The notes below the pieces were generated by a model that was given only the letters and a program-made list of their open reading frames with translations, did not search any database and was not told the DNA's origin. From an uncultured Prevotellaceae bacterium (GTDB lineage: Bacteria > Bacteroidota > Bacteroidia > Bacteroidales > Bacteroidaceae), in contig CACYNE010000016.1 in NCBI GenBank assembly GCA_902775605.1, forward strand, positions 1 to 53,440: 53,440 bases of DNA, given 5' to 3'. Below are positions 1 to 8,447 of the stretch, piece by piece; position 1 is the stretch's first letter; every line of letters begins with the position of its first letter. The position numbers and the translations under genes are program-made.

Positions 1-111
1 ACGCTCCTGTTCCATAAAGTATCCCGTCTCTATATTGTAAACCGTCTTCGTTAATGTTGCCTTGTTGATAACTTCAAGTCCCTCTTGCGTTAAGACATAT
101 TTACATTTGTA
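1..111 (-). CDS. possible start-proximal part of a gene cut by the window edge
   Basis: The minus strand is open from an in-frame TAA at 112-114 to the window edge and translates to a plausible hydrophilic sequence containing YVLTQEGLEVINKATLTK. No ATG or GTG lies near the beginning of the frame; the first ATG is far inside (FMEQER). It may be the beginning of a gene with an unusual start, a decayed gene, or chance. I do not recognise the family. Confidence 0.2.
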
Positions 112-200
112 TTATTTTGCCTAGAAATGGAAGCCTTTTCGCATCCATTTCTGTTCACCTCATCTACCTCAAATTTTCCTCATACTCCATGTCATAGTAC

Positions 201-313
201 CTCTTGTTCTTGTGCATTTCATATTCGGTTCTTCTTCAGTTGTTGTTCAGTGAAACACTGGACAACAACTGGACAACAACTGGACAACAACTGAACAACA
301 ACTGGACAACAAG
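201..313. repeat. dispersed repeat copy A with five 11-bp units
   Basis: Units of TGGACAACAAC begin at 259, 270, 281, 292 (variant TGAAC...) and 303. They follow a hairpin, GTTGTTGTTCAGTG-aaa-CACTGGACAACAAC, and about 50 bp of pyrimidine-rich sequence ending in TTCTTC. The same composite occurs at 16766-16871 with four units. The 11-bp unit is not a multiple of three, so it is not coding. The rest of 112-398 holds no gene; a small inverted repeat (CGAGTGCG/CGCACTCG, 403-419) lies in the extreme 3' end of nadE. Confidence 0.85.
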
Positions 314-398
314 CGGAGTTGATCATTCGTTATCTAAAGATTAGAAGCGAGCTCTGGCGAAACGAAGTGATTCGCACCTGGGTCACCGAGGACTATAA

Positions 399-2384
399 CT
401 AGGCGAGTGCGTCGCACTCGGCGAGCCAGGTGGCAGAAGAGGCATCGGAGGGCATGCGCCAGTCGCCACGAGGGGAGAGGCTGACAGAGCCGACCTTGGG
501 GCCGTCGGGCAGGCAGGAGCGCTTGAACTGCTGGTTGAAGAAACGGCGAAAGAAGGTGGTGAGCCAATGCTTGATGGTGGCATTGTCGTAGGTGCCTGCG
601 CCTGGTGTGGTGCCATCGAAGGCACGCTGCGCCAAGAGATAGAGTTTCTTGGGACGATAGCCAAAGCGCAGGAAATGATAGAGGAAGAAGTCGTGAAGCT
701 CGTAGGGACCCACCAGGTCTTCCGTCTTCTGCTTGATGTTGCCCTCGCTGTCTGTGGGCACCAGTTCAGGACTGATGGGCGTGTCCACGATGTCGAGCAG
801 GGTGGCCTTTGACGAGGCATCGACGCCGCTCAGCGCCACGTACCTGACAAGATAGGCCACCAAGGTCTTGGGGATGCTGGCATTGACGCCATACATCGAC
901 ATGTGGTCGCCGTTATAGGTGGCCCATCCCAGCGCCAACTCAGACAAGTCGCCCGTACCCACCACGAGTCCGCCCAGCTGATTGCTGAGGTCCATCAGAA
1001 TCTGCGTACGCTCACGAGCCTGACTGTTCTCGTAGGTCACGTCATGGATATTAGGGTCGTGGCCGATGTCCTCGAAATGCTGCGTCACCGCCTTGGCAAT
1101 GCTTATCTCGCGCATGGTGATGCCCAGGCTCTGCATCAGGCTGACGGCATTGCGATAGGTGCGGTCGGAGGTGCCAAAGCCAGGCATGGTGACGCCAACG
1201 ATGCCCTTGCGGTCGTAGCCCAGTTTATCGAAGGTCTTTACGCATACCAGCAAGGCCAGGGTGGAGTCGAGACCACCACTGATGCCGATAATCACCTTCT
1301 GGCTGTGGGTGTGAGTGAGGCGCTTGGCCAATCCCGCCACCTGAATATTAAAAATCTCTTCACAGCTCTGCTGCATCATGTCGTCAGAGGGGATGAAGGG
1401 ATGCGGGTTGACCCAGCGGTATGGCAACAGAGAGGACGCCATGGGAGAGATGGGCTGATTGACAGGCGGCAGACAGTCCACAAACACCTCGTCGCAGGCG
1501 CGACGCTCATCGCTGGAGGGTCGCTGTGCATTGACGAAGGTGGTGTTGCAACGGCGTTCTGAGCGCAGTTTCTCGACGTCAATCTGACTGATAACCAGTT
1601 GCGGACTGAAAGAGAAGCGCTCACCCTCGGCCAACAGGTGGCCGTTCTCATAGATGATGGCATTGCCACCAAATACCAGGTCCTGTGTGCTCTCGCCAAA
1701 GCCACACCCACTATACACATAGCCAGAGATGGTGCGAGCGCTCTGTTGGGCGAGCAGACTCTTCAGATAAGCGTGCTTGCCTATCAGCTCGTCGGATGCA
1801 GAGAGATTGAACACAAGGTCGGCACCAGCCAGGGTCAGATGGTTGCTGGCAGGCGTGGGAGCCCACACGTCTTCGCAAATTTCGACGCCAAACTTCACGT
1901 CCTCAAACGTGCGGAACACCTGTGGAGCAGACGTCACCGTGAGCCTCTTCTCTGCAAAGCGAATCTCCGTGGGATGGAGGTCTTGCGACGAGGCGAACCA
2001 GCGCTTCTCGTAAAACTCGCTGTAGTTGGGCAGATAGGTCTTGGGCACGATGCCCAGGATGTCGCCCCTCTGGATGACGATGGCACAGTTGAGCAGGAGG
2101 TTGCCCACAGGCACAGGTGCACCAACGATGCTGATGACATCCAACTTGCGGGTGAAGTCGAGCAACCTGAGCACCGCATTCTCTGCCTGCATCATCAGGT
2201 GGTCCTGACGGAACAGGTCCTGACAGGTATAGCCAGTGATGGACAACTCTGGGAAAACCATGATTTCCACGCCCTTGCCCTCTGCCTGGGCAATGAGGTC
2301 CTCTATCTGAGTCAGGTTATAGGCACAGTCGGCCACCCTGACAGACGGTACTGCTGCCGCCACTGTGATGAATCCGTTGTTCAT
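399..2384 (-). CDS. nadE: glutamine-dependent NAD+ synthetase
   Basis: This enzyme makes NAD+ from nicotinic acid adenine dinucleotide, ATP and glutamine in the cytoplasm. The N-terminal half is a nitrilase-type glutaminase with Glu in FPELSITGY (about residue 46), Lys in VPKTYLPNY (about 118) and Cys in GVEICEDVW (about 173). The C-terminal half is the synthetase, with the PP-loop GISGGLDST at about residue 367 and TGDLSELALGW further on. About 661 residues is normal for the two-domain form. I chose the ATG at 2384 (MNNGFITVAA) rather than the longer frame because it follows an AGAGAG stretch and begins where the family begins. A -7 box, TACTTTTG, lies upstream at 2427-2434. The gene stands alone. 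Confidence 0.95.
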   Translation of the reverse strand: MNNGFITVAAAVPSVRVADCAYNLTQIEDLIAQAEGKGVEIMVFPELSITGYTCQDLFRQDHLMMQAENAVLRLLDFTRKLDVISIVGAPVPVGNLLLNCAIVIQRGDILGIVPKTYLPNYSEFYEKRWFASSQDLHPTEIRFAEKRLTVTSAPQVFRTFEDVKFGVEICEDVWAPTPASNHLTLAGADLVFNLSASDELIGKHAYLKSLLAQQSARTISGYVYSGCGFGESTQDLVFGGNAIIYENGHLLAEGERFSFSPQLVISQIDVEKLRSERRCNTTFVNAQRPSSDERRACDEVFVDCLPPVNQPISPMASSLLPYRWVNPHPFIPSDDMMQQSCEEIFNIQVAGLAKRLTHTHSQKVIIGISGGLDSTLALLVCVKTFDKLGYDRKGIVGVTMPGFGTSDRTYRNAVSLMQSLGITMREISIAKAVTQHFEDIGHDPNIHDVTYENSQARERTQILMDLSNQLGGLVVGTGDLSELALGWATYNGDHMSMYGVNASIPKTLVAYLVRYVALSGVDASSKATLLDIVDTPISPELVPTDSEGNIKQKTEDLVGPYELHDFFLYHFLRFGYRPKKLYLLAQRAFDGTTPGAGTYDNATIKHWLTTFFRRFFNQQFKRSCLPDGPKVGSVSLSPRGDWRMPSDASSATWLAECDALA

Positions 2385-2610
2385 AATGCTCTCTCTTACA
2401 ATTTTGGTATTTCTTGTTTTGCAGTACAAAAGTACATATAATTATGATAAAAATGTCATTTCTATGCAATTATTCGCTTGTTTTTATTACTTTTACTGTC
2501 AAATTAATCAAATAAAATTGTATGTCACCATTTTTTTCTGTTATTACAATAGGCGTCAGTATTATTCTATGCTATACGATCTACATCATTATGGAGGCAG
2601 ACATTTTTTT

Positions 2611-3744
2611 CTATTTCATTTTTCCGTATTTTTTTACTATGAACTGCCAGACTGCTTCCTTGTCATCAAGGTTGACTTCGACATCGGGCTGCATGAAACC
2701 ATCATCTTTTTGGGATTCATCGGGGCGGACAAAGTATTTGGTAGAGATGCTGCCCAGAACATCGGTGTTTGGCAACCTGTATGGGATAACTTCGCCGTAG
2801 TGAGAGGGCGAAAAGGTGGCAGTTGTGCCTATGATGGTGCCCACATGATTGTCACGGGCATAAGTCAGCAGCATACCAGCGCTACTGTATGTCCTCTCAC
2901 CCATGACAAAGATTACCTGTCCATCGAAGAGCTTGGGCTGTTGAAAGTCTGCAGGAATTTTGGGAACAGGCATCTGATAGAGTTCATCCTTATGGCCATC
3001 GTTTTCCCAGTTCTTCATGACTTCTGCGATTTTGGGATTATACATAGCCATGAGGTCAGAGAAACGCAGATAAGTAGTGAAGAACTTCATCTTATTCAGG
3101 GGATACAGATGCAGGAACAGCTCATCGCACAACCGACTACCGCCACCGTTATTGTACTGCACATCTACTACCAGCGTCTTGATGCCTCCCTCGTCTATCT
3201 TGGCAAACATGTCGTTAAGGAACGTAGAAAAGGGATTGTCTTTCGCTTCGGCGCATTGATTGAACTGCAGATAGCAGATACTTTGTTCTGGGAAGAGCTG
3301 ATAGTCGTAGTTCTTGACGCGACGAGTCATGATATTGACAGTGGCGCCAGTCTCTGCTACCTGCTGATCTGCCGGCCTTGGCTTTTTGCTCTCTTGCATG
3401 CGTTTCATCGTCGTGATGTTCGTATGCCTGTCGTACAAGGGTCCTAATACCTCGATAATGGCATCGGCAAAGTCTTCGTCTGTCTGAATAGTCTTACACT
3501 TATCCATGAGTGCCGGTTTCTTGGCGAACCACTCCGCACGGCGCTCTGCCTTAATGTAATAAGGATGTGTGTCGGCCACCATATCCATGAAGAGTATGGC
3601 ATCCTTCTGATACTTGTTGCCTGCCTGATAATCGGCAGTTGTTTGATAGGCCGAATCTTTGAGGATTTTGAACAGGCTCACATTTTGAGCCTGTATGGTC
3701 TGCCATCCTGCAATGAGGAGGATAAGCACAACTATCTTTTTCAT
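2611..3744 (-). CDS. secreted S41-family (tail-specific-like) peptidase
   Basis: The 377-residue protein starts with a signal peptide (MKKIVVLILLIAGWQTIQAQ), so it is exported to the periplasm or outer membrane. The central part resembles the S41/TSPc fold: ICYLQFNQC, then TLVVDVQYNNGGGS, then GERTYSSAGMLLTYA at about residue 283, whose second serine fits the catalytic nucleophile. No PDZ domain is obvious. It lies 12 bp downstream of the XRE gene and is probably the last gene of the PH-XRE-peptidase operon. The substrate cannot be told. Assignment to S41 is firm; proteolytic activity is inferred. Confidence 0.85.
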   Translation of the reverse strand: MKKIVVLILLIAGWQTIQAQNVSLFKILKDSAYQTTADYQAGNKYQKDAILFMDMVADTHPYYIKAERRAEWFAKKPALMDKCKTIQTDEDFADAIIEVLGPLYDRHTNITTMKRMQESKKPRPADQQVAETGATVNIMTRRVKNYDYQLFPEQSICYLQFNQCAEAKDNPFSTFLNDMFAKIDEGGIKTLVVDVQYNNGGGSRLCDELFLHLYPLNKMKFFTTYLRFSDLMAMYNPKIAEVMKNWENDGHKDELYQMPVPKIPADFQQPKLFDGQVIFVMGERTYSSAGMLLTYARDNHVGTIIGTTATFSPSHYGEVIPYRLPNTDVLGSISTKYFVRPDESQKDDGFMQPDVEVNLDDKEAVWQFIVKKYGKMK

Positions 3745-3756
3745 TGCTTACAAATT

Positions 3757-4092
3757 TTATATTGTTTTGATCCATTCCAAGCTTTCGTCTGCAAGCAGTC
3801 TAATAAGCTTCGAATAGTAGGCGGTAAGCTCATCTTTCGACTTTCTGTTTAGTCCAGCCATATTGTGTTGCAAGGTAAGCAGGATACGGAACATTCGACG
3901 AGTAAACTGGTCATCGTCAAAATAACAGATAAGGGCAATGATATGCTTGTAAGGGCAAATTCGATGTCCACATTCCCAGGCATTATATGTGGCCTGTGAT
4001 ATATCCAAAGCAAAAGCTATCTGTTCCTGTGTCACATCCTTACGCTGACGCGCTTGTAGGAGTGCTGAAGAGAAATCGTAGAAGATATTCAT
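3757..4092 (-). CDS. XRE-family helix-turn-helix regulator
   Basis: The 111-residue protein has an N-terminal lambda-repressor-type helix-turn-helix (residues about 12-45: QARQRKDVTQEQIAFALDISQATYNAWE). The C-terminal half is helical and unassigned. Its start overlaps the stop of the PH-domain gene by 4 bp (ATGA), so the two are translationally coupled. A perfect 7+7 inverted repeat near -35 of the operon promoter (4725-4743) is a candidate operator for autoregulation. The co-transcribed peptidase and membrane protein might be its partners. Confidence 0.85.
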   Translation of the reverse strand: MNIFYDFSSALLQARQRKDVTQEQIAFALDISQATYNAWECGHRICPYKHIIALICYFDDDQFTRRMFRILLTLQHNMAGLNRKSKDELTAYYSKLIRLLADESLEWIKTI

Positions 4093-4670
4093 TTCTGTCC
4101 TCCTTTCATGTAGTAAGGCATAAACTCATCCGGCTCGCTTACGCTGATTGCAACAGGTAAGCCTTTTATGCGATGAATCAGGAACACCTTCTTGGTATCG
4201 GTGACATACGAGAGGAACGTGCCGACACCCTTTGTGCGGAACCAACCGATATAGCCAAACACGCCGCCAACGCCAAACAGACGAATGGTGTTACCTGCAC
4301 TGAATAATCCCATTTGGAAAGAAGTGCCCAATGTCACCTTGCCTACTTTTCCCTTGTTTACAAACAATCGGTTCTGGTCATCAAACCGTTCTATGTAATC
4401 AATGCTTTCATACGATATCCACTTGGTATGCAACAAGGTGCGAATACCTATTCCTTCATCGTCCACAATGATATACATGGGAAAAACGAAGAAACACGAT
4501 AAGGACGCGACAAGGAGAATTGCCGTAACGATAATTGCCGTAGCAACATCTACCGAGCCTTTAGAAAAACAATAGATCTCCACCAAAATAGAAGCAAAAA
4601 TGATAATGAAGAAAATAGTGGTAAGCCACTTTATCCCAGTGCTTTGCGAACACTCATAAATAGTTTTCAT
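4089..4670 (-). CDS. PH-domain membrane protein
   Basis: The 193-residue protein has two N-terminal membrane helices (about residues 15-32 and 41-65) followed by a small beta-rich domain, with WISYESIDYIERF and LFGVGGVFGYIGWF. This pattern matches the bacterial PH-like domains that follow two membrane segments. The domain probably faces the cytoplasm. It is the first gene of the operon with the XRE regulator and the S41 peptidase. Function unknown; a role in membrane sensing for the regulator is only a guess. Confidence 0.75.
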   Translation of the reverse strand: MKTIYECSQSTGIKWLTTIFFIIIFASILVEIYCFSKGSVDVATAIIVTAILLVASLSCFFVFPMYIIVDDEGIGIRTLLHTKWISYESIDYIERFDDQNRLFVNKGKVGKVTLGTSFQMGLFSAGNTIRLFGVGGVFGYIGWFRTKGVGTFLSYVTDTKKVFLIHRIKGLPVAISVSEPDEFMPYYMKGGQK

Positions 4671-4696
4671 ACTGTTGTTAGTTTAAATTGATGTTG

Positions 4697-4743
4697 CAAA
4701 GATACTACTATTCTTTTATACTTCTTATCAGTTTTGCTGATAA
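4697..4743 (-). promoter_or_regulatory. promoter and candidate operator of the PH-XRE-peptidase operon
   Basis: Read on the minus strand, a -7 element TATCTTTG (4704-4697) lies 27 bp upstream of the ATG. Just upstream is the palindrome TTATCAG-caaaa-CTGATAA (4743-4725), which covers the place where the -33 element would be. A repressor bound there would block the sigma factor, and the XRE protein of the same operon is the obvious candidate. No regulator binding has been shown. Confidence 0.6.
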
Positions 4744-4758
4744 TATGGAGATAATTTC

Positions 4759-4839
4759 CTAAGCTCCCCCCTTTCCCGCTGTCGCGCCTACCCGTAGCCT
4801 TTCGCTGAATGTCTGTCTGAGTCTCTCCTCAATTATCAT
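4759..4839 (-). pseudogene. 5' fragment of the helical-repeat gene (copy 1)
   Basis: This 26-codon frame begins MIIEERLRQTFSE and matches the start of the intact gene at 7923-8444 (MAITEERLRQTFSE) in protein and DNA. After SE there is about 30 bp of unrelated sequence, then GGGGGAGCTTAGGAAATT, which resembles the intact GGCGGCGCACAGGAGATT but carries a stop. The fragment begins one base after the stop of the alpha/beta hydrolase and ends just before the next promoter region. It looks like the relic of a gene once in the same operon. Confidence 0.7.
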
Positions 4840-4840
4840 C

Positions 4841-5434
4841 TTATCTCATTGCTATCCAATTATCCAAAAATAGCATCTGTTCTTCTGTATGGAACCAGTG
4901 CTCACCGCCTTCCATGACAGTTAGAGTGGCTTGATGCTTATTGGCAAAGTCGGTGATGGTCTCAATAGACATCAAATGATCTTTGCTGCCATAAAGAATC
5001 CGCGTTGGCACACGCCATTCTATAGGGTGGCTCCTGACATAATTCAGGTATTTCCACGACAAATCTTCACCAAAGTCTGTGTGAATCACTCCTTTTGATT
5101 CAAGTTCCTGCTCTGTGACATTGGCCCACTTCATCATATCACTAATCAGTTTCTCCATATTCACTATTGGAGAGATGAAGTAGGCTTTCTGAACTATCTC
5201 GTAGATACCAGCATTCATGCTGAAGAATGCCCCGATGCTGTTGGCAATCAGAATAACGTTTTCGAATCTCCTTTTCAGTTCTTTTACGGCTATGCGTATC
5301 TCCTGGCCTGTTTCCCAAGGAGTGAACGTCTGATAATCTAAGCCTATCATTTCGCAGTCAGGAAATAGTAGCTTATAGTGCTCACTTTCCATTGCACTGC
5401 CGCCTTTGCCATGTATGTATAATATTGCGTTCAT
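4841..5434 (-). CDS. small alpha/beta hydrolase
   Basis: The 197-residue cytoplasmic protein has the alpha/beta-hydrolase triad in order: oxyanion region ILYIHGKGGS, nucleophile in ANSIGAFFS (Ser at about residue 66), acid in YGSKDHLMS, and His in EGGEHWFHTEEQ near the C terminus. It resembles the small RBBP9/YdeN-like hydrolases. The substrate is unknown. It lies 11 bp after the yjdF relic, at the end of the long minus-strand accessory run, and a relic of another gene follows it directly. Confidence 0.85.
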   Translation of the reverse strand: MNAILYIHGKGGSAMESEHYKLLFPDCEMIGLDYQTFTPWETGQEIRIAVKELKRRFENVILIANSIGAFFSMNAGIYEIVQKAYFISPIVNMEKLISDMMKWANVTEQELESKGVIHTDFGEDLSWKYLNYVRSHPIEWRVPTRILYGSKDHLMSIETITDFANKHQATLTVMEGGEHWFHTEEQMLFLDNWIAMR

Positions 5435-5445
5435 TCCTTGATAAT

Positions 5446-5662
5446 TTAATGTCCTCTATGCTTTTCTTTCTTTTTGGCCTGATGTAGGTCGAACTGACGT
5501 TGTTTTTCAGCCTCACGTTCTGCCTTTGAGCGTTGTTTCAGCTCGATCTTGTTCTGTTCTAAATGTTACTTTACAGGCACGCAGTCCCTGCTGATCGATC
5601 ATCTCGAACAGTCCAATCCAGAAAGGATCTTCAAACAGAACAGTCAGCGAACCTGTGGTCAT
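5446..5662 (-). pseudogene. yjdF-like (DUF2992) gene with the middle deleted
   Basis: From the ATG at 5662 one frame reads MTTGSLTVLFEDPFWIGLFE and continues to ...QQGLRACKVTF, the normal N terminus of YjdF/DUF2992 proteins. A different frame then gives LEQNKIELKQRSKAERE and ends in KKKEKHRGH at the TAA (5446-5448), the normal basic C terminus. The junction is near 5560. Family members have roughly 60-100 more residues between these ends and both ends here are in different frames, so an internal deletion has destroyed the gene. It sits 17 bp after the zinc-ribbon gene and 11 bp before the hydrolase. Confidence 0.8.
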
Positions 5663-5679
5663 AAGCTCTGAGTTACTCG

Positions 5680-6270
5680 TCAGTCTCTATTTTTCAAAAC
5701 CACGAGTTTCGCATCTGCGCCATCCTTCCCGTATTCACTAACAAGGATATAGTGCTCGTCACAAGCAATACCAAAACATCTGCCATCGCCCTTCTCAACT
5801 TGAGTACCCCAATAGCTGGCGCTGTCATCAAGAAACTTCACCGTGTTGCCATTGACTGTATACGACATATTTACAAAAGAGCCCTGCAGCACGAAAAGAT
5901 TGGTAATAATGGGCATATCCTTGATACCTAGAGCATTTATTTCCTCAATAAGCTGCTCTTTCAGAGGCGATGTGGCATGTGGTAGTTCGTCTGCAGGCAG
6001 TTGCCAACGCTTCAGGTTGGGGAAGTACTTAAGAAGCTGCTGTTTGTACTCCTCTCGGGTTAGGCTCTGTCCTGTATTCTTGTTGAATTCGTCAACGAAC
6101 TGGGCGCAGAAATCCGCCATCTCTTCCATAGTAAAGTCGCCTGTAAACGCCCCGTCTTTATAGCAGTAGATGCAATACTCTTCGCTTTTACTACCATCGG
6201 CGTTTGTGCCGAGAACATCGTCAGTCAGTGGCATTCCGCAACTCTGACAGAATTTCATTTCTTTTTCCAT
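5680..6270 (-). CDS. zinc-ribbon protein (intact copy)
   Basis: The 196-residue protein begins with a putative zinc ribbon: FCQSCGMPL and, 24 residues on, YCIYCYKDG give a C-x2-C/C-x2-C set. A conserved helical part (MEEMADFCAQFVDEFN, then YKQQLLKYFPNLKRW) completes the first 85 residues. The remaining ~110 residues form a beta-rich domain of unknown function (FLDDSASYWGTQVEKGDGRCFG). A paralogue of the first domain is encoded at 10963-11313. It follows the pyridoxamine-oxidase-like gene by 31 bp, and a yjdF relic lies downstream. Role unknown. Confidence 0.8.
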   Translation of the reverse strand: MEKEMKFCQSCGMPLTDDVLGTNADGSKSEEYCIYCYKDGAFTGDFTMEEMADFCAQFVDEFNKNTGQSLTREEYKQQLLKYFPNLKRWQLPADELPHATSPLKEQLIEEINALGIKDMPIITNLFVLQGSFVNMSYTVNGNTVKFLDDSASYWGTQVEKGDGRCFGIACDEHYILVSEYGKDGADAKLVVLKNRD

Positions 6271-6301
6271 ATTTCTTCAATTAATTGTTTACTATCTTAA
6301 T

Positions 6302-6730
6302 TTACAGCTCGATATATTCTTTGGGCTTAAAGTTGTCCTCCATGCACCACACATGAGCTTTTCCATGCTGCATACGGAACACTTTCAAGAAACTGAAAAA
6401 AGCCTCGTCGCCCTGCTGCTCTCTCCAAGGCTTTAGGAATTTGCGAGATGGATGGTTGACTATTTCTTCCTTCAAAGCCATGTCCTCTACAAGTTCAAAA
6501 CGTCCTTCCACTCTTACCTGATGCTTGCCACAGGCGAAGCACACTTCAGAGCGAGGATCATTCAGTAGCTGACGATAAAGGTCCTTGGTTACCCCCGTAT
6601 GGAATACGATGCCATCAGCATCAGCCTTGAACATGAGGATGGCGCGTACATGAGGCTGTCCATTATCACTCGTTGCAACGTGCATCACAGGATGCTCGTT
6701 CATCATTTTAAATAAATCTTCTTTTGTCAT
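6302..6730 (-). CDS. pyridoxamine 5'-phosphate oxidase family protein
   Basis: This FMN-binding split-barrel protein has about 142 residues when started at the ATG at 6730 (MTKEDLFKMMNEHPVM). I prefer this to the longer frame because the upstream residues are low-complexity and the family begins here. Typical features are MHVATSDNGQPHVRAI, IVFHTGVTKDLYRQLLNDPRSEVCF and VEGRFELVED. Proteins of this sort bind flavin or F420 or degrade flavin-like compounds, but the substrate is not clear from sequence. It lies in the minus-strand accessory run, 31 bp before the zinc-ribbon gene. Confidence 0.85.
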   Translation of the reverse strand: MTKEDLFKMMNEHPVMHVATSDNGQPHVRAILMFKADADGIVFHTGVTKDLYRQLLNDPRSEVCFACGKHQVRVEGRFELVEDMALKEEIVNHPSRKFLKPWREQQGDEAFFSFLKVFRMQHGKAHVWCMEDNFKPKEYIEL

Positions 6731-6782
6731 ATTCGTATTATCATTACAATTATTAATTAGTTTATGATGCAAAGGTTCTTCC

Positions 6783-7901
6783 TTATATCCATGTTAATTT
6801 TCGCCAGAGGCCTTCCAGTGGTCCACGCTGGTGATTCTTGAACCAGTATCTGGCAAAACTGTATTGTGCAATGACCATCGCGATACCAACAAGTACAGCG
6901 TATGTTATACCTAATTTATAATAGCAAGCCAGGCCATATCCGCAGAATATTGAGCAGCCAATGATTGACTGCAAAAGATAATTGGTAAGACTCATGCGAC
7001 CGAAAATGCATAGATGATGAAGTGCCTTACGCACACTTTCGAAAGCATACCATGCTGAAACCACTGCCGAGACAATCATCAGGAGGATGATGAGGTTGTT
7101 GATAGGGTTGAGCCAACCTTCCAGATTACCAAAGTCCATGAAACTGAGGGCGATAACGACAGCGGTAGAGAGTAGGAGTATCAGATGCCATATCTGTAGG
7201 TTGCGACCCTCATTGTAAAACATTCTTTGGCGACCAAGCTGCATGCCAAGAATAAAGAGACAGAGCAACTGCGTGAGTCGTCCGCTAAAGATGTTGAATC
7301 GGAAGTTCACTTCAAATCCGTATCTTAGGTTTGTAAGGGCATTCTCAAGGAAGGTGCCATGTTCGTGCATGCTGTTGATTTTTCCATAGAGTTCCCACAT
7401 GGTGGAATGATCTATCGTAGTACCTGTGAGCAGACAATAGAGCTCCACGGGCTGGATGGCCAGAAGGCCGATGATGCCCCAAACCGCCTTCGATGGCAGG
7501 TAGCTGATGGGGATGAGTAACAGTCCATAGCATGCATATAGCATCAGGATATCACCATCGTAGAAGGCTACGTTTACGATACCAAACATAAATAGTAGGC
7601 ACATGCGCCAGGCAAAGCGTCCAGAGAAGTTCTTTCCCTTCTGTTGCTGGTTGTCGTTCATGATGAAGAAGCTCAGTCCGAAGAGCATGGCGAAGATTCC
7701 GTACATTTTGCCGGATAGCAGCCACGCCAATACGTCGGCTACTGTCTGGTCGCTGGGTAATGCATGGAGGATGCTTTCCTGCGTGAAGATATTGAAGTGC
7801 TCAACGGAGTGGTACAAAATAATACCAGCCACAGCAATACCTCTTAAGGCATCGGCTACGTCGATACGGGTGTTGGGTAAATTCTGAGTTGTATACATCA
7901 T
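6783..7901 (-). CDS. DUF418-type multispanning membrane protein
   Basis: The 372-residue protein has about eight to ten predicted membrane helices. The N terminus TRIDVADALRGIAVAGIILYHS and the C-terminal FGRMSLTNYLLQSIIGCSIF are hallmarks of the DUF418 family, which is related to membrane acyltransferases. The C terminus YWFKNHQRGPLEGLWRKLT is also typical. It probably sits in the inner membrane; transport or acyl transfer has been suggested for the family, but no substrate is known. It starts 21 bp after the helical-repeat gene within the same transcription run. Confidence 0.9.
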   Translation of the reverse strand: MMYTTQNLPNTRIDVADALRGIAVAGIILYHSVEHFNIFTQESILHALPSDQTVADVLAWLLSGKMYGIFAMLFGLSFFIMNDNQQQKGKNFSGRFAWRMCLLFMFGIVNVAFYDGDILMLYACYGLLLIPISYLPSKAVWGIIGLLAIQPVELYCLLTGTTIDHSTMWELYGKINSMHEHGTFLENALTNLRYGFEVNFRFNIFSGRLTQLLCLFILGMQLGRQRMFYNEGRNLQIWHLILLLSTAVVIALSFMDFGNLEGWLNPINNLIILLMIVSAVVSAWYAFESVRKALHHLCIFGRMSLTNYLLQSIIGCSIFCGYGLACYYKLGITYAVLVGIAMVIAQYSFARYWFKNHQRGPLEGLWRKLTWI

Positions 7902-7922
7902 TTAGCTTTTTTCTTATTCAAT

Positions 7923-8444
7923 TTACTTTAGTCTGCCGTTCAGAATTCTGTTTCTTACGCATTTTATGGCGGGTTTGTAAAAGTCTATCTCCATCGCTTC
8001 GAGAGTGCGTTTCAGTTCATCCATTAACTCTGGATAAAATTTGCACATGCGAAAGGCAAGTTTCATACAAACGGACTGAATGCCAGGGAACTCCTCGACA
8101 TCCATCATGTGTTCGAAACAGAAATCAAGAAAGTCCGTCCGCAAGTCTTCCTCGCTCATCTCTAGCCGCTCGATAACGTTTAGTGATAGTCGCCTGACGG
8201 AAGTATTCTCTGTCTGCATGGCCTGATCTATAATTTCGTTCAGTATCACCTGTAATTGCGCTAATTCTTCTTTGCTGGCCTTGGTTAGCCCCCACAAGGC
8301 ACTCCTTGCCACGCGATAATCCTGACTGAAGGCATACTGACGAGCAAAGCCAAGGAAGTCGTCCGTAGATTTCACCTCTTGGTAAATCTCCTGTGCGCCG
8401 CCCTCGCTAAATGTCTGTCTGAGTCTTTCTTCGGTTATTGCCAT
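7923..8444 (-). CDS. helical-repeat (HEAT-like) protein, intact copy
   Basis: The 173-residue protein is predicted almost wholly alpha-helical, with paired-helix stretches (SLNVIERLEMSEEDLRTDFL, GIQSVCMKLAFRMCKFYPE) like HEAT or DNA-alkylation-repair-type repeats. No catalytic motif is visible. It starts 3 bp after the CAT-like gene. Its first 20 codons recur at 13702-13761 (54 of 63 bases identical) and more weakly at 4759-4839, in both cases directly after an alpha/beta-hydrolase gene. I do not assign a function. Confidence 0.75.
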   Translation of the reverse strand: MAITEERLRQTFSEGGAQEIYQEVKSTDDFLGFARQYAFSQDYRVARSALWGLTKASKEELAQLQVILNEIIDQAMQTENTSVRRLSLNVIERLEMSEEDLRTDFLDFCFEHMMDVEEFPGIQSVCMKLAFRMCKFYPELMDELKRTLEAMEIDFYKPAIKCVRNRILNGRLK

Positions 8445-8447
8445 TTT

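Noticed and set aside
259-313. CRISPR array
   Set aside because: Units are 11 bp and contiguous, with no spacers and no cas genes; the same holds for the 21-22-bp arrays.
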